Below are positions 36,524 through 45,166 of a stretch of DNA of 64,000 nucleotides, piece by piece. Each line of letters begins with the position of its first letter. Positions within the stretch are counted from its first letter, which is position 1. Both the position numbers and the translations under genes were made by a program. The stretch is from Subtercola boreus. Its GTDB lineage: Bacteria; Actinomycetota; Actinomycetes; Actinomycetales; Microbacteriaceae. The stretch lies in assembly GCF_003399635.1 (NCBI RefSeq), contig NZ_NBXB01000041.1, positions 62,001 through 126,000 on the forward strand, given 5' to 3'. Below the pieces are notes generated by a model. It was given only the letters and a program-made list of their open reading frames with translations. It ran no database searches and had not been told where the DNA came from.

Positions 36524-36544
36524 CGTGAGTCGGGTCGACTCAAT
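36524..36544. promoter_or_regulatory. HAIR-like HspR operator 2
   Basis: CGTGAGT, spacer CGGGTCG and ACTCAAT form a second HAIR-like site, 64 bases from the first (six helical turns). On the minus strand TTGAGT within it could serve as -35. The site overlaps the stop codon of the upstream gene at 36540-36542, so coding and regulation share bases. Confidence 0.72.
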
Positions 36545-37163
36545 GCAGTTTCGGGGCGGCCCTGCCCGGAGTGTTGCGCCCCAGCGCCTGCAGGTCGATG
36601 TGCCGGAGGGCCATCATCCGCCCCACCCGCTTCTGGGCGTAGTCGGACTCGGTCGCCGAGCCGGCCACCCGGTCGAGACGGTTCTCGACGTTGGCACGCA
36701 CCTCGCCCCAGGCGCTCTCCCTCGCCGTCTCGACGACCTCGTCGATCACGCTCGACACACCGCGGAGGCGGGTCAGCTCGCTCGCGAGTGCAGAGTACGT
36801 GACTCGGCGCTGGGTGAACAGCCTCAGCTCCTCCCCCGCCTCCTCCGTCTGTGTGCCTGACTTGCGCTTCTTCGCGACGAGTGCCGCCGATTCCGCGCGC
36901 ATGCGGCCGGCGTAGCTCACCTGCTCAAGGGCCAGGTCGATGAGCTCGGAGCGCACGAAGACCCGGGCGCTCTCGATGTCGAACGGCCGGTCCTCCCGGA
37001 TCGACCCCACGATGATGAAGTTCTTGGTGGCCATCGTGAGCGCCAGCCGTGTGATGAGCACACCCTCGTCGACCGCGCGGGCGACGACGGTCGAGTCGAT
37101 CGCCAGAAGCGGGATCCTGTTGCGCCGGAACAGGCCGCCGAGACGCGACCGCTTCGCTGCCAC
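36540..37163 (-). CDS. Conserved-looking protein of unknown function
   Basis: 207 residues from GTG 37163, chosen because AGGAGGT lies seven bases upstream; a longer frame opens at 37247. The protein starts AAKRSRLGGLFRRNRIPLLAID and is mainly helical, with basic stretches (VAKKRKSG, LRHIDLQALGRN). No transmembrane segment, signal peptide or known motif was recognised. It is upstream of the clp gene on the same strand. Confidence 0.6.
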   Translation of the reverse strand: MAAKRSRLGGLFRRNRIPLLAIDSTVVARAVDEGVLITRLALTMATKNFIIVGSIREDRPFDIESARVFVRSELIDLALEQVSYAGRMRAESAALVAKKRKSGTQTEEAGEELRLFTQRRVTYSALASELTRLRGVSSVIDEVVETARESAWGEVRANVENRLDRVAGSATESDYAQKRVGRMMALRHIDLQALGRNTPGRAAPKLH

Positions 37164-37252
37164 TGCCCCCACCTCCTCGCTCCACAGGGCCGATGCGACC
37201 TCGCCCCTCAAATGTACGGCGTCCCGCCGGCTGCCGGGTGGCCACATCCCGC

Positions 37253-38280
37253 TCAGTCGGTGAGCGACAGGTCGCCGAGGGCCCGGGCGATCGTCTCCTC
37301 GGACGGCAGGGCCGCCCGCTCCTCCGGCGGGAGCAGGTCATAACTCGCGATCGCGACCGGATGGCTGCTGCCCCCGAGCGCATACCGCACGACGCGGTCG
37401 CTCTTGTTGCTGCAGAGTAGGAGGCCGACTGTCGGCGCGTGCTGGGGCTTTCGCATCACGTCATCGACAACCGCGACGTAGAAGCCGAGCTGGCCTGCGA
37501 ATTCGGGTTTGAACCTGCCGGCCTTCAACTCGATGACTATGTAGCGGAGCTGATCCGTGTGGAAGAACAGCAGATCGACGAAGAAGTCATCGCCGTCCAC
37601 GTCGAAATGCACCTGTCGACCGACGAAGGCGAAATCCCGGCCGAGTTCGCCAGGGTGCGACTGATGCGCTCGACCATCGCCTGCTCGATCTGCCGTTCCC
37701 CGGCGTCACTGTCGATGCCCAGAAAATCGAACACGTACGGATCTTTAATCAGCTGCTGTGCGAGCTCGGATTCGCTCGGTTCGAGCACGCGGTCAAAATT
37801 GGTCGGGGCCGCGCCGAAGCGCAGGTGCGCGCGGGTCTTGATGTGATGCTACAGAACGGCCCGAGACCAGCCGAGTTCAACAGCCTGGCGAACGTACCAA
37901 CCCCGCGTTTCGTCGTCAACGTAAGCCATGAGAACCCGCAGGTAACCCCAGGGCAATTGGTCCACAAGTTGTGGACCAATTGCGGCTTCGTCGGGCCACA
38001 TCTCCGAGAGCCGTCGCATGTACTTGAGATTCGATACGGAGAAGCCTGCCATACCAGGGAACACGGACTTGAGGTCGAGGGAGAGTCGTTCGAGGCTCTT
38101 GGTACCCCACGGTCACTCAGCCGTCTCAGCAATGAGAGCCTTGCCGATATGCCAGTACATTCGAATCATCTCTGCGCTGATCACCCGTTGCGCGCGATGA
38201 CGGGAAGCACGTACTCGCAGCTTCACCGCGCTGAGAACAGCAAGATAGTGAGACGAGTCAGGTTCAAGGACGGCTATCAT
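37253..38280 (-). pseudogene. Broken DUF1016/YhcG-type PD-(D/E)XK nuclease
   Basis: Reading from ATG 38280 gives the DUF1016 N-domain (RAQRVISAEMIRMYWHIGKAL, then KSLERLSLDLKSVFPGMAGFSVSNLKYMRRLSEMWP). There is a TGA at 38113-38115 where family members have Trp, and a TAG near 37849-37851 after SRAVL. The middle continues in the same frame (LEPSESELAQQLIKDPYVFDFLG). A one-base loss near 37650-37655 then shifts into the C-terminal domain FAFVGRQVHFDVDGDDFFVDLLFFHTDQLRYIVIELKAG, with D and E-x-K intact. Three inactivating lesions mean the gene is dead. YhcG proteins are often linked to defence islands. Confidence 0.88.
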
Positions 38281-38341
38281 GATGATTACTCATCATACGG
38301 TATCCGGCGCCGCCGCTCTAGAGTTGCTCTCGGGAGGCACC

Positions 38342-38833
38342 ATGCAGATCCGAGACGCGATTCCGGATGATCTACCGGCCATTCTCGCCATCCACAACGA
38401 GGCCATTCTGAACTCGGTCGCGATCTGGACCGACGAGACCGTCGACCTGGCCGAGCGCGCAGCGTGGTTCGAATCTCACCGTCGGCACGGGTTCCCGGTG
38501 CTGGTCGCCGTCGATGACGATGGGTTGCTCGGCTACGCCAGCCTCAGCGCGTGGCACACGAAGAGCGGCTTCCGCCACACCGTCGAGGACTCCATCTACC
38601 TCCGCCCCGAAGCCATCGGCCGCGGAATCGGCCGCGCCCTTCTCGGCGCCCTGCTCGAGCGCGCCCGCGAGGGCGACTACCACGTGGTCGTCGCCGACAT
38701 CGAGGCCGGCAACGCGGCATCCATCCGCCTGCATGCCGCGTTCGGCTTCGAACTCACCGGCACCGTTCGCGAGGTGGGCACCAAGTTCGGCCGCTGGCTC
38801 GACCTCACCACCATGCGCCTCGCCCTCGCCTGA
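38342..38833 (+). CDS. GNAT acetyltransferase, phosphinothricin-acetyltransferase type
   Basis: 163 residues from ATG 38342, preceded by GGGAGG. It has IRDAIPDDLPAILAIHNEAILNSVAIWTDE at the N-terminus and RHTVEDSIYLRPEAIGRGIGRALLGALLERA, in which GRGIGR is the acetyl-CoA loop. These are typical of the Pat/Bar/MddA branch, which acetylates phosphinothricin, methionine sulfoximine or similar amines. Its stop overlaps the next start by one base. Confidence 0.87.
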   Translation: MQIRDAIPDDLPAILAIHNEAILNSVAIWTDETVDLAERAAWFESHRRHGFPVLVAVDDDGLLGYASLSAWHTKSGFRHTVEDSIYLRPEAIGRGIGRALLGALLERAREGDYHVVVADIEAGNAASIRLHAAFGFELTGTVREVGTKFGRWLDLTTMRLALA

Positions 38834-39324
38834 TGAGCGAAGCACGCACGTCAGCGCCGCCGGGCTGGTACGACGCACCGGATGCGCCAGGGCAGGACCG
38901 CTGGTGGGATGGCTCGGGATGGAGCTCTCTCTACCACCGCGCTCCCCGGCGATCCCTGTTCAATCCGGGCTACGCGCGCGCCATGCCGCCGGGGCTCAAC
39001 CGCCGGGCCGCATACGGCCTGCGTCTCTGCCGCAAGGGAACGGCCATCTTTCTGCTGGTCATTGTCGTGCTGTTGAGCGCGTCGGTCGCCCTCCCCGCAG
39101 GGCTGTTCCTGCCGATCGGAATGCTGGTCGGGCTGGCGTGCGCACTGGCCGTCGCAGCGCTTCTCGGCGTCGCCTCCATGGTGTTGGGGGTGCAGGCGGT
39201 CCGCCTGGCGGAGCGCCTCGGCGGCCTCGGCGCGGCCATCAATGCCGTCGTCTCCGGCGTCTTCACCCTCGGCCTCGCAGCCGCCGCCCTCGTAGCAGCG
39301 CTCGGAGCGTTCGCCGCCCGCTGA
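38833..39324 (+). CDS. DUF2510 membrane protein
   Basis: 163 residues; ATG 38833 overlaps the stop of the GNAT gene. The N-terminal PPGWYDAPDAPGQDRWWDGSGWSSL is a DUF2510 domain. Three hydrophobic helices follow (AIFLLVIVVLLSASVALPAGLFLP, IGMLVGLACALAVAALLGVASMV, VVSGVFTLGLAAAALVAALGAFA). It ends in front of a family 1 hairpin. Function unknown; coupling to the acetyltransferase suggests co-expression. Confidence 0.78.
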   Translation: MSEARTSAPPGWYDAPDAPGQDRWWDGSGWSSLYHRAPRRSLFNPGYARAMPPGLNRRAAYGLRLCRKGTAIFLLVIVVLLSASVALPAGLFLPIGMLVGLACALAVAALLGVASMVLGVQAVRLAERLGGLGAAINAVVSGVFTLGLAAAALVAALGAFAAR

Positions 39325-39352
39325 CTGAGCCCGCCCATCCCCACCACACAAA

Positions 39353-39413
39353 GATCGAGTGGGCAGATTGGGCCCCAGAATCATAGATTTGAGGCCCAAA
39401 CTGCCCACTGGAT
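39353..39413. repeat. Intergenic hairpin element, family 1, copy 3
   Basis: The arm 39353-39377 (GATCGAGTGGGCAGATTGGG start) pairs with 39390-39413, with few mismatches and a 12-base loop. This is the best conserved copy of the family at 10376-10435 and 22677-22738. It lies between the convergent DUF2510 and GH2 genes. Confidence 0.75.
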
Positions 39414-39437
39414 GGGATGGAGGGTGGGGAGCGCGGG

Positions 39438-41987
39438 CTACCGGGCGGGGCCGGCCGCCGTGAGGGCCGCCACCTCCGCGGCCGAGAGCGCCCGATCGAA
39501 GATCTTCGCCCCGTCAACCGAACCGTTGAGGTAGTCGACCGGGTTGCCGCCGAACTTCCCACGGCCGATCTCGAAGTTGCCCGTTCCCTTGTCTCCGCCG
39601 CCGAGGATGCCCACGCTGCCCGAGAGCGTTCCGTCGACGTAGATCGACAGCGACGAGTGCGTCACATCCCGCACGCCGACGAGGTGGTACCACTGGCCCA
39701 CCACGGGCGCGCCGACCGTGTTCGCCAGCGCTCGAACGCTCGCGAAGCTGAACGCCCAGCGCTTGTCGGCCCCCGAGTACTGCAGGAAGAAGGCGCTGTT
39801 CGCATCCCCGTCCTCACTCGCCACCGTCTGGAACGCATCGCCTGCCGCATTGAGCTTGACCCAGGCCGAGACACTGTAGTTCGTGTTCTCGGTCGGGATC
39901 AGCGTCTTCGCACTCTCGGCGAACTGGTTCACGCCGTTCAGCACGAGCGCGTTGCCGTCGAGCCCGGGGCCGAAGGTGGCACCGTTCCGGAGGGTCAGCG
40001 GGTTGCTGCCCTGAGGAGGCGTGCCGACCGAGTCCGAAGCGACAACACCCGACGTCTCGTTGAACCGGTAGTTGTCCACTCCGGCCGTCCCGGGCGTTCC
40101 GGGAGGCGCCGGCGGCGTGGGCTTGGCGCCGGCCGCAATCACCTCGAGGTTCACGGCGCGAACGCGTGCCTCGTCGACCTTCTCCACCTTGCGGTCGTAG
40201 GTGAAGAAGCCGTTCTGCTCACCTTCGACATCCGTGATCTGAGTGTAGACAGCACCCGACAGGCCGTAGGGCGCGCCCTGGTCACGAAGCACAGCCGTGT
40301 TGGCCACGTACTTGTCGTTCAGCTCGGCGGCATCCTTGACCGATCCGTAGGGGTTGATGGTCGCCGTCGGCCAGGTGTGCCCCTCGACCGAGAGCGTCAG
40401 CCCGCCGTGTTCACCGTCGATGGATGCCCGTTTCGCGTCCGGCGCGGGAAGCGCCGGCCCCTGGTACTGGTGCCAGTCGATGATGTCGCCCGTCCCCGGG
40501 TCGCCGGGGGTGTCGCAGCAGTTGGAGCCCGACCGGTCGTTCACGAGCCGGGACGGATCCTGCGCCTTGACCTGGGCGCCGACATCCGAGGCCGCCTGCA
40601 CGCTCCACTGGCCCCACCCCTCGTTGAACGGGATCCAGCCGATGATCGACGTGACGTTCTTCAACTGGTCGACCATCGTCGCGGTCTCGGCGCGGAAGTT
40701 CGCCTTGTCGGCCGTCGACAACGAGCCGTTCCGGCCGGTCGGCAGAGCGGGTGAGTCCTGCCAGACCATCAGCCCGAGCCTGTCGGCCCAGTAGTACCAG
40801 CGTGCCGGTTCGATCTTGATGTGCTTGCGGATGGTGTTGAACCCGAGATCCTTCGTCTTCTGGATGTCGAACTTCAGCGCAGCATCCGTCGGCGCCGTAT
40901 AGATGCCGTCGGGCCAGTAGCCCTGGTCGAGCGTCGAGAGCAGGAACGTCGGCTTGCCGTTCAGCGTGATGCGCTGCTTGCCATCGACGTTCGCGACCGC
41001 GATCGATCGCAACCCCGCGTAGCTCTCGAACTCGTCGTTCGAGCCCTGCCCGTCGAGCTTCACCTTGAAGGTGTAGAGGAACGGGTCGTCGGGGCTCCAG
41101 AGGTGCGCCTTCGGCACGGTGATCTTCAGTGGCGCTCCGGCGTCGGCGCGGCCGCTCGCGACCTTCTTCTTGCCGTCGTAGACATCCACGGTGAGCTTCG
41201 CGCGCGACGGATCGCCGTTCAGCGTCGTCTGGATGGCGAAAGAACTGGACGCGACATCCGGAGTCGCCGTGAAGCTCGCCACGCTGGTCGCCGCCACCGG
41301 CTCGAGCCAGACCGACTGCCAGATTCCGGATGCTGCGGTGTAGAAGATGCCACTCGGATCGTTGCGCTGCTTGCCGACCGGGATGTTCGCGTCGTCGACC
41401 GGCGAGTGCACGGCGACTACGATCTCCTGCTGCCCCCGGTCGCGGAGCGCGCCCGTGATGTCGACGCTGAACGCGTCATAGCCGCCGGTGTGGCGGGCGA
41501 CCTGCGTGCCGTTCACATAGACGGTCGCGTCGTAGTTGACCGCACCGAAGTTCAGTCGCACGCGCTGGTCGTGGTTCGTGTAGTCCTTCGGAACGTCGAG
41601 AGTCTTCCGATAGAACATGAACTCGTCGTGCTTCTGGATGCCCGACAGCGCCGACTCGGTGGGGTACGGCACGAGGATCTGGCCGGCCAGGTCCTTCCCG
41701 AAGGCCGGCGGGGTGAAGCCGTCTGTGCCCGCGTACTGCCAGAGGCCGTTGAGGCTTAGCCATTTCGGCTTGTCGACGCTCGGCCGGGCGAGTTGCGGGC
41801 GGGGGTAGTCGGGCAGAGCGTTCGTGGGCGAGACGTCGGCCGTCCACGGGGTGCTGAGCGGGGCCGTCTTGGGCGCCCACGCTGCGGCAGGCGCCGCCTG
41901 GGCCGTGGCGGGCATCGCCACCAGGCCGACGAGGCAGGCCGCAGCCAGCCCGAGGCCGAGCACCCTGCCGAGATTCTTTCTTCTCAT
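39438..41987 (-). CDS. Secreted glycoside hydrolase family 2 protein with LamG domain
   Basis: 849 residues from ATG 41987 with GGAAG upstream (ATG 42014 is less likely). A signal peptide (cleavage at about 32, ATAQA-A) precedes the GH2 sugar-binding domain (GLWQYAGTDG...PYPTESALSGIQ), Ig-like domain and a TIM barrel with GWIPFNEGWGQW, whose Glu (about 454) is the acid/base, and IDGEHGG as likely nucleophile region. From about 640 a laminin-G-like domain is present. It probably cleaves beta-galactosides or beta-glucuronides outside the cell. The neighbouring GalKTME operon is 5 kb away. Confidence 0.87.
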   Translation of the reverse strand: MRRKNLGRVLGLGLAAACLVGLVAMPATAQAAPAAAWAPKTAPLSTPWTADVSPTNALPDYPRPQLARPSVDKPKWLSLNGLWQYAGTDGFTPPAFGKDLAGQILVPYPTESALSGIQKHDEFMFYRKTLDVPKDYTNHDQRVRLNFGAVNYDATVYVNGTQVARHTGGYDAFSVDITGALRDRGQQEIVVAVHSPVDDANIPVGKQRNDPSGIFYTAASGIWQSVWLEPVAATSVASFTATPDVASSSFAIQTTLNGDPSRAKLTVDVYDGKKKVASGRADAGAPLKITVPKAHLWSPDDPFLYTFKVKLDGQGSNDEFESYAGLRSIAVANVDGKQRITLNGKPTFLLSTLDQGYWPDGIYTAPTDAALKFDIQKTKDLGFNTIRKHIKIEPARWYYWADRLGLMVWQDSPALPTGRNGSLSTADKANFRAETATMVDQLKNVTSIIGWIPFNEGWGQWSVQAASDVGAQVKAQDPSRLVNDRSGSNCCDTPGDPGTGDIIDWHQYQGPALPAPDAKRASIDGEHGGLTLSVEGHTWPTATINPYGSVKDAAELNDKYVANTAVLRDQGAPYGLSGAVYTQITDVEGEQNGFFTYDRKVEKVDEARVRAVNLEVIAAGAKPTPPAPPGTPGTAGVDNYRFNETSGVVASDSVGTPPQGSNPLTLRNGATFGPGLDGNALVLNGVNQFAESAKTLIPTENTNYSVSAWVKLNAAGDAFQTVASEDGDANSAFFLQYSGADKRWAFSFASVRALANTVGAPVVGQWYHLVGVRDVTHSSLSIYVDGTLSGSVGILGGGDKGTGNFEIGRGKFGGNPVDYLNGSVDGAKIFDRALSAAEVAALTAAGPAR

Positions 41988-42058
41988 CCGAGACCAACTT
42001 CCTTGTTGATTCATGAACGACCGCGGAGCTGCCTGAAAGAGCTCTCAGGAAGCGATGG

Positions 42059-42859
42059 TCATGAGAAGTGTTGCAAAATACTGTCCAAAAGTCTACCGAC
42101 GACTACGGTCACCTCGAATTCGTCGGAACTCTCCGCATGCGCTTCAAGTCCGGCTGCCGTGAAGATGCGGATGACCGACGGCGCCTGCGCTTCGTTGACC
42201 TCGACCAGCAGGCGGCCATCCGGTGCCAGCCAGTCTGCGGCGCACGCCGCGACCCGGCGCTGCACGTCGAGCCCGTCGTCTCCCCCGTCGAGCGCGACCC
42301 GCGACTCGTGCAGCCGCGCCTCGGGGGGCATGAGGGAAAGCGCCTCGGTGGGCACGTAGGGGGTGTTCGCCACGATGACGTCGAACGAGCCCGCGAGGCC
42401 TGCGGGCAGGGGCGCGAAGAGGTCGCCCTCGAAGACACGGTCGGGGCGAGCGAGGTTCCGGCGGGCCGTCCGCACCGCGGCGGGGTCGATGTCGGCCGCG
42501 AAGACGCGGGCTCCGGGGATGCCCGTCTCGACGACGAGCGCGATGGCGCCGGATCCGCAGCAGAGGTCGAGCACCGTCGGCTGGGCGCCGCTTGCCTCCC
42601 TCGCGAACGCCAGGGCCAACCCCGCCAGGAACTCGGTGCGCCGGCGCGGCACGAACACCGCGGCGTCCACCCCCACCCGGATCCCCGCGAACTCGGCCCA
42701 GCCGAGGATGTGCTCGAGCGGAATACCCTCGATCCGCCGCAGAACCATGGCTTCGAGCTCAGCGTCGCTTCCCGCCTGCGCAACGAGAAGAGCGGCCTCC
42801 TCCTCAGCGAACACGCAGCCCGCGGCCCGCAGGCGCAGGACGGTGGCGGACTCGCTCAG
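42059..42859 (-). CDS. Putative protein N5-glutamine methyltransferase (PrmC-like)
   Basis: 266 residues if translation starts at CTG 42859. The methyltransferase motif VLDLCCGSGAIALVV binds AdoMet, and FDVIVANTPYVPTEAL contains the N-x-P-Y motif of glutamine methyltransferases. ILGWAEFAGIRVGVDAAVFVPRRRTEFL is the family's N-terminal signature. No ATG, GTG or TTG occurs where homologues start. The CTG overlaps the stop of a small upstream gene (CTGA), so coupled initiation at CTG is inferred. Confidence 0.78.
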   Translation of the reverse strand: MSESATVLRLRAAGCVFAEEEAALLVAQAGSDAELEAMVLRRIEGIPLEHILGWAEFAGIRVGVDAAVFVPRRRTEFLAGLALAFAREASGAQPTVLDLCCGSGAIALVVETGIPGARVFAADIDPAAVRTARRNLARPDRVFEGDLFAPLPAGLAGSFDVIVANTPYVPTEALSLMPPEARLHESRVALDGGDDGLDVQRRVAACAADWLAPDGRLLVEVNEAQAPSVIRIFTAAGLEAHAESSDEFEVTVVVGRLLDSILQHFS

Positions 42860-42960
42860 TGTCGGTACGGCGACGTGAACATCGCGATGCCGGCCGCGAT
42901 GCCGGTGATGCCTGTTCCCACGGTGATGAAGGCGAGCAGCCCGATGAGCAGTTCCGGCAT
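42856..42960 (-). CDS. Small membrane protein (34 aa) coupled to the methyltransferase gene
   Basis: ATG 42960 is preceded by AGGGAGAAG six bases upstream. The product begins MPELLIGLLAFITVGTG and has one hydrophobic helix with a Gly-rich GTGITGIAAGI segment. It ends SPYRH. Its stop TGA (42856-42858) overlaps the CTG start of the methyltransferase. It is too short for most gene finders. Function unknown. Confidence 0.6.
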   Translation of the reverse strand: MPELLIGLLAFITVGTGITGIAAGIAMFTSPYRH

Positions 42961-43236
42961 GTCTTCTCCCTGTGGCAGTTCGTGGTCGTAGCGGTTCGTG
43001 GACGGCGCCAACGCACATTCGTCCGGAGCCCAGCCTAGCCTCGGATCACTCTTACGGGAAAGCGGGACAAGCGCACGCACGATTCCGATGAGGAGCCATG
43101 GTCGCCAGGACGGTTTTCGGTTGGCCGGCGTTCAGTGAGGCCTTTCGCGAGTTCGACGTCGGCTCCGTCGACGCTGCAGGACCAATCCGCAGCCCTCGCC
43201 CGGTGCGAGCCGCTCGGGAAGTGGGACAATGGGCGT

Positions 43237-43833
43237 GTGAATGCCACCACCCTTGCGCTCGTCCGTCACGGTGAGACCGACTGGAACGCCGAACGCCGCA
43301 TCCAGGGCCGGTCGGATGTTCCTCTGAACGACACCGGCCGCGCTCAGGTTCGGGCGACCGCCCGGCTGCTCCAGGGCCAGGACTGGGACTTCGTGGTCTG
43401 CTCACCGCTCTCCCGTGCCCGCGAGAGCGCGGAGATCATCGCCGGCGAGCTCGGGCTCACGGTCACCAGCCAGATCCCCGAGCTGGTCGAACGTCACTAC
43501 GGGCGGGCCGAGGGCATGCAGGACGGCGACGAACTGCGGGCGCTCCGCATCCCGGGCGGCTTCCTCGAGGCCGAGACCGAGGAGGAGGTCGCCGCCCGGG
43601 CGTCCCTCGCCCTCCGCAGGGTCGTGAAGGCCAACCCCGGATCCCGCATCATCGTCGTCGCACACGGAACGCTCATCCGGCTCACCCTCTCCGCCCTCAG
43701 CGGCGGCCCGGTCGGCAGCATCTCCAACGCCGGGCACTGCGTCATCCACCATGTGCTGCGCGACGACGACGCAGTGGAATGGTCGCTGTCCGTGGTGAAC
43801 GGTGCGGCCTGGCCGGTGCCCGAACCCGCCTGA
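43237..43833 (+). CDS. Histidine phosphatase family protein
   Basis: 198 residues from GTG 43237. The catalytic motif is LALVRHGETDWNAERRIQGRSD, with phospho-accepting His of RHG, and the second His in IIVVAHGTLIRL. This is the cofactor-dependent phosphoglycerate-mutase-like branch; small actinobacterial members are mostly phosphatases of unknown substrate. It is followed closely by the convergent anti-sigma gene. Confidence 0.87.
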   Translation: MNATTLALVRHGETDWNAERRIQGRSDVPLNDTGRAQVRATARLLQGQDWDFVVCSPLSRARESAEIIAGELGLTVTSQIPELVERHYGRAEGMQDGDELRALRIPGGFLEAETEEEVAARASLALRRVVKANPGSRIIVVAHGTLIRLTLSALSGGPVGSISNAGHCVIHHVLRDDDAVEWSLSVVNGAAWPVPEPA

Positions 43834-43848
43834 GCAACCGCGCGCGGG

Positions 43849-44571
43849 TCAGCCCGCGTCGTGCAGCACGGAACGAAGCAGCACCGCGCCCGTCTCGCCG
43901 GACACGATCGACACGGCCGTGATGTCGGAACGCCGGATGCTCGTCGTGGCGGTCGGCGTCGCCGTCGTACCGGGCCCCGACGTCCATGAGGCGACCTGCG
44001 TCGCCTCACCCCTCCGGTCGGTCACCAGCATCGCGTAACTCCTCGCCGTACCGCTGCCGACCTGCCCCTCGTAGGTGCAGGTCCAGTCGATGCGGGTGCC
44101 CCAGGGCTCCTCGCCGAGCACCGCAACGGCGCTCAGCGGGCTCTGTACCTCGGCCGTGAAGGTGAGCCGGTCGTCCTGCGAGGCCGTTACGGGTGCGACC
44201 GTCACCGGCGACAGCGAGACCACGAGCGCGACGGTCACCGCCGCAGCCACGGCGAGGATGCCCGCAGAGGTGAACACGCGGCGACGGAGCCTCGCGCGCC
44301 GCGCCCGCGCCAGCAGCCGCGGGAGGAGTTCGGCCGGCACCGTGGCCTCGACCGGACCCTGAACCAGACCGACCGCCTCGGCACGAGCGACAGACGCGAG
44401 CAGGCCCGGCATGCCGGCGAGGTCGGCGAGCGCCGCACGACAGTCCGGGCATCCGGCGACGTGCTGCTCGTACTCGTGTCGCTCAGCCGGGGCGAGCGAG
44501 CCGAGCACGTAGGCGGCATCCCAGTCACGGAAGCGGTCGTCCGGACCGATGGCGTCTTCGCGCGCGTTCAT
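43849..44571 (-). CDS. Zinc-finger anti-sigma factor
   Basis: 240 residues. The N-terminal zf-HC2 domain holds H-x3-C-x2-C in HEYEQHVAGCPDC. A transmembrane helix (AGILAVAAAVTVALVVSL, about 115-135) leads to an extracytoplasmic domain containing RLTFTAEVQSPLSAVAVLGEEPWGTRIDWTCTYE. Its ATG overlaps the sigma factor stop by four bases. It holds the ECF sigma factor inactive at the membrane until a signal arrives. The zinc site suggests redox sensing, which would agree with the Rieske gene next door. Confidence 0.88.
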   Translation of the reverse strand: MNAREDAIGPDDRFRDWDAAYVLGSLAPAERHEYEQHVAGCPDCRAALADLAGMPGLLASVARAEAVGLVQGPVEATVPAELLPRLLARARRARLRRRVFTSAGILAVAAAVTVALVVSLSPVTVAPVTASQDDRLTFTAEVQSPLSAVAVLGEEPWGTRIDWTCTYEGQVGSGTARSYAMLVTDRRGEATQVASWTSGPGTTATPTATTSIRRSDITAVSIVSGETGAVLLRSVLHDAG

Positions 44572-45071
44572 CGTGTCACCCCCTTCTCCTGCAGGGAGAG
44601 CCTGACCGCCCGGAGGGCATAGTGCAACTGGGACTTGACCGTGCCCTCGGGGATGTCGAGCAGTTCGCTGAGCTCGGCGATCGACTTCTGGCCGTAGAAC
44701 GAGTGCACCAGAACCTCCCGGTGCGGCCGGGAGAGTCCGCTGATCGCCTCCGAGACGAGCCAGGCCTCGAGAACGGCGTCGGTGTGGTCGGCGGATGCCC
44801 GTTCCGGCAGGGTGTCGGTGCCGATCTCGTTGCGCGACCGTGCACTCCGCCAGTCGTCGATCACCAGGTTGCGCGCCACCGTGAACAGCCACGACTGCGG
44901 GGACTGCTCGGAGTTCTGCAGCACCCGGGGGTTCTGCCAGGCCCGGAACAGCGTCTCCTGCACAACATCTTCGGCGAGCTGGCGGTCGTTCGTCAGGCGC
45001 AGGGCGAACCGCAGCAGAGCGGGGGCGTGCTGGTCGTGGAGTTCGCGGAGAAGCAGAGCCTGATCATCCAT
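44568..45071 (-). CDS. ECF sigma-70 factor
   Basis: 167 residues from ATG 45071 with AGGAGGTG upstream. Region 2 (LRFALRLTNDRQLAEDVVQETLFRAWQNP) and region 4 (LSRPHREVLVHSFYGQKSIAELSELLDIPEGTVKSQLHYALRAVR) are intact. It is co-transcribed with its anti-sigma factor. Its upstream promoter (45107-45131) has the same -35 and -10 boxes as the promoter of the divergent Rieske gene, so it most likely activates both itself and that operon. Confidence 0.9.
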   Translation of the reverse strand: MDDQALLLRELHDQHAPALLRFALRLTNDRQLAEDVVQETLFRAWQNPRVLQNSEQSPQSWLFTVARNLVIDDWRSARSRNEIGTDTLPERASADHTDAVLEAWLVSEAISGLSRPHREVLVHSFYGQKSIAELSELLDIPEGTVKSQLHYALRAVRLSLQEKGVTR

Positions 45072-45106
45072 GGCCGCACCTCCTGTCTCACTCTGGCACT
45101 GTTGTA

Positions 45107-45131
45107 TACGAGACGTCGGCCAGAAAAGTTC
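45107..45131 (-). promoter_or_regulatory. ECF-type promoter of the sigma/anti-sigma operon
   Basis: On the minus strand GAACTT (45126-45131), a 13-base spacer and CTCGTA (45107-45112) precede the sigma gene by 35 bases. The same GAACTT-N13-CTCGTA pattern reads in the opposite direction at 45142-45166. ECF promoters commonly carry GAAC at -35 and CGT at -10. Confidence 0.78.
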
Positions 45132-45141
45132 ATACTCGGGT

Positions 45142-45166
45142 GAACTTCCTGTGGGGCGTTCTCGTA
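45142..45166 (+). promoter_or_regulatory. ECF-type promoter of the Rieske operon
   Basis: GAACTT (45142-45147), a 13-base spacer and CTCGTA (45161-45166) point toward the Rieske gene, 65 bases from its start. The mirror-image copy drives the sigma gene; the two -35 boxes are only 10 bases apart. Control by the neighbouring sigma factor is strongly implied. Confidence 0.78.
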
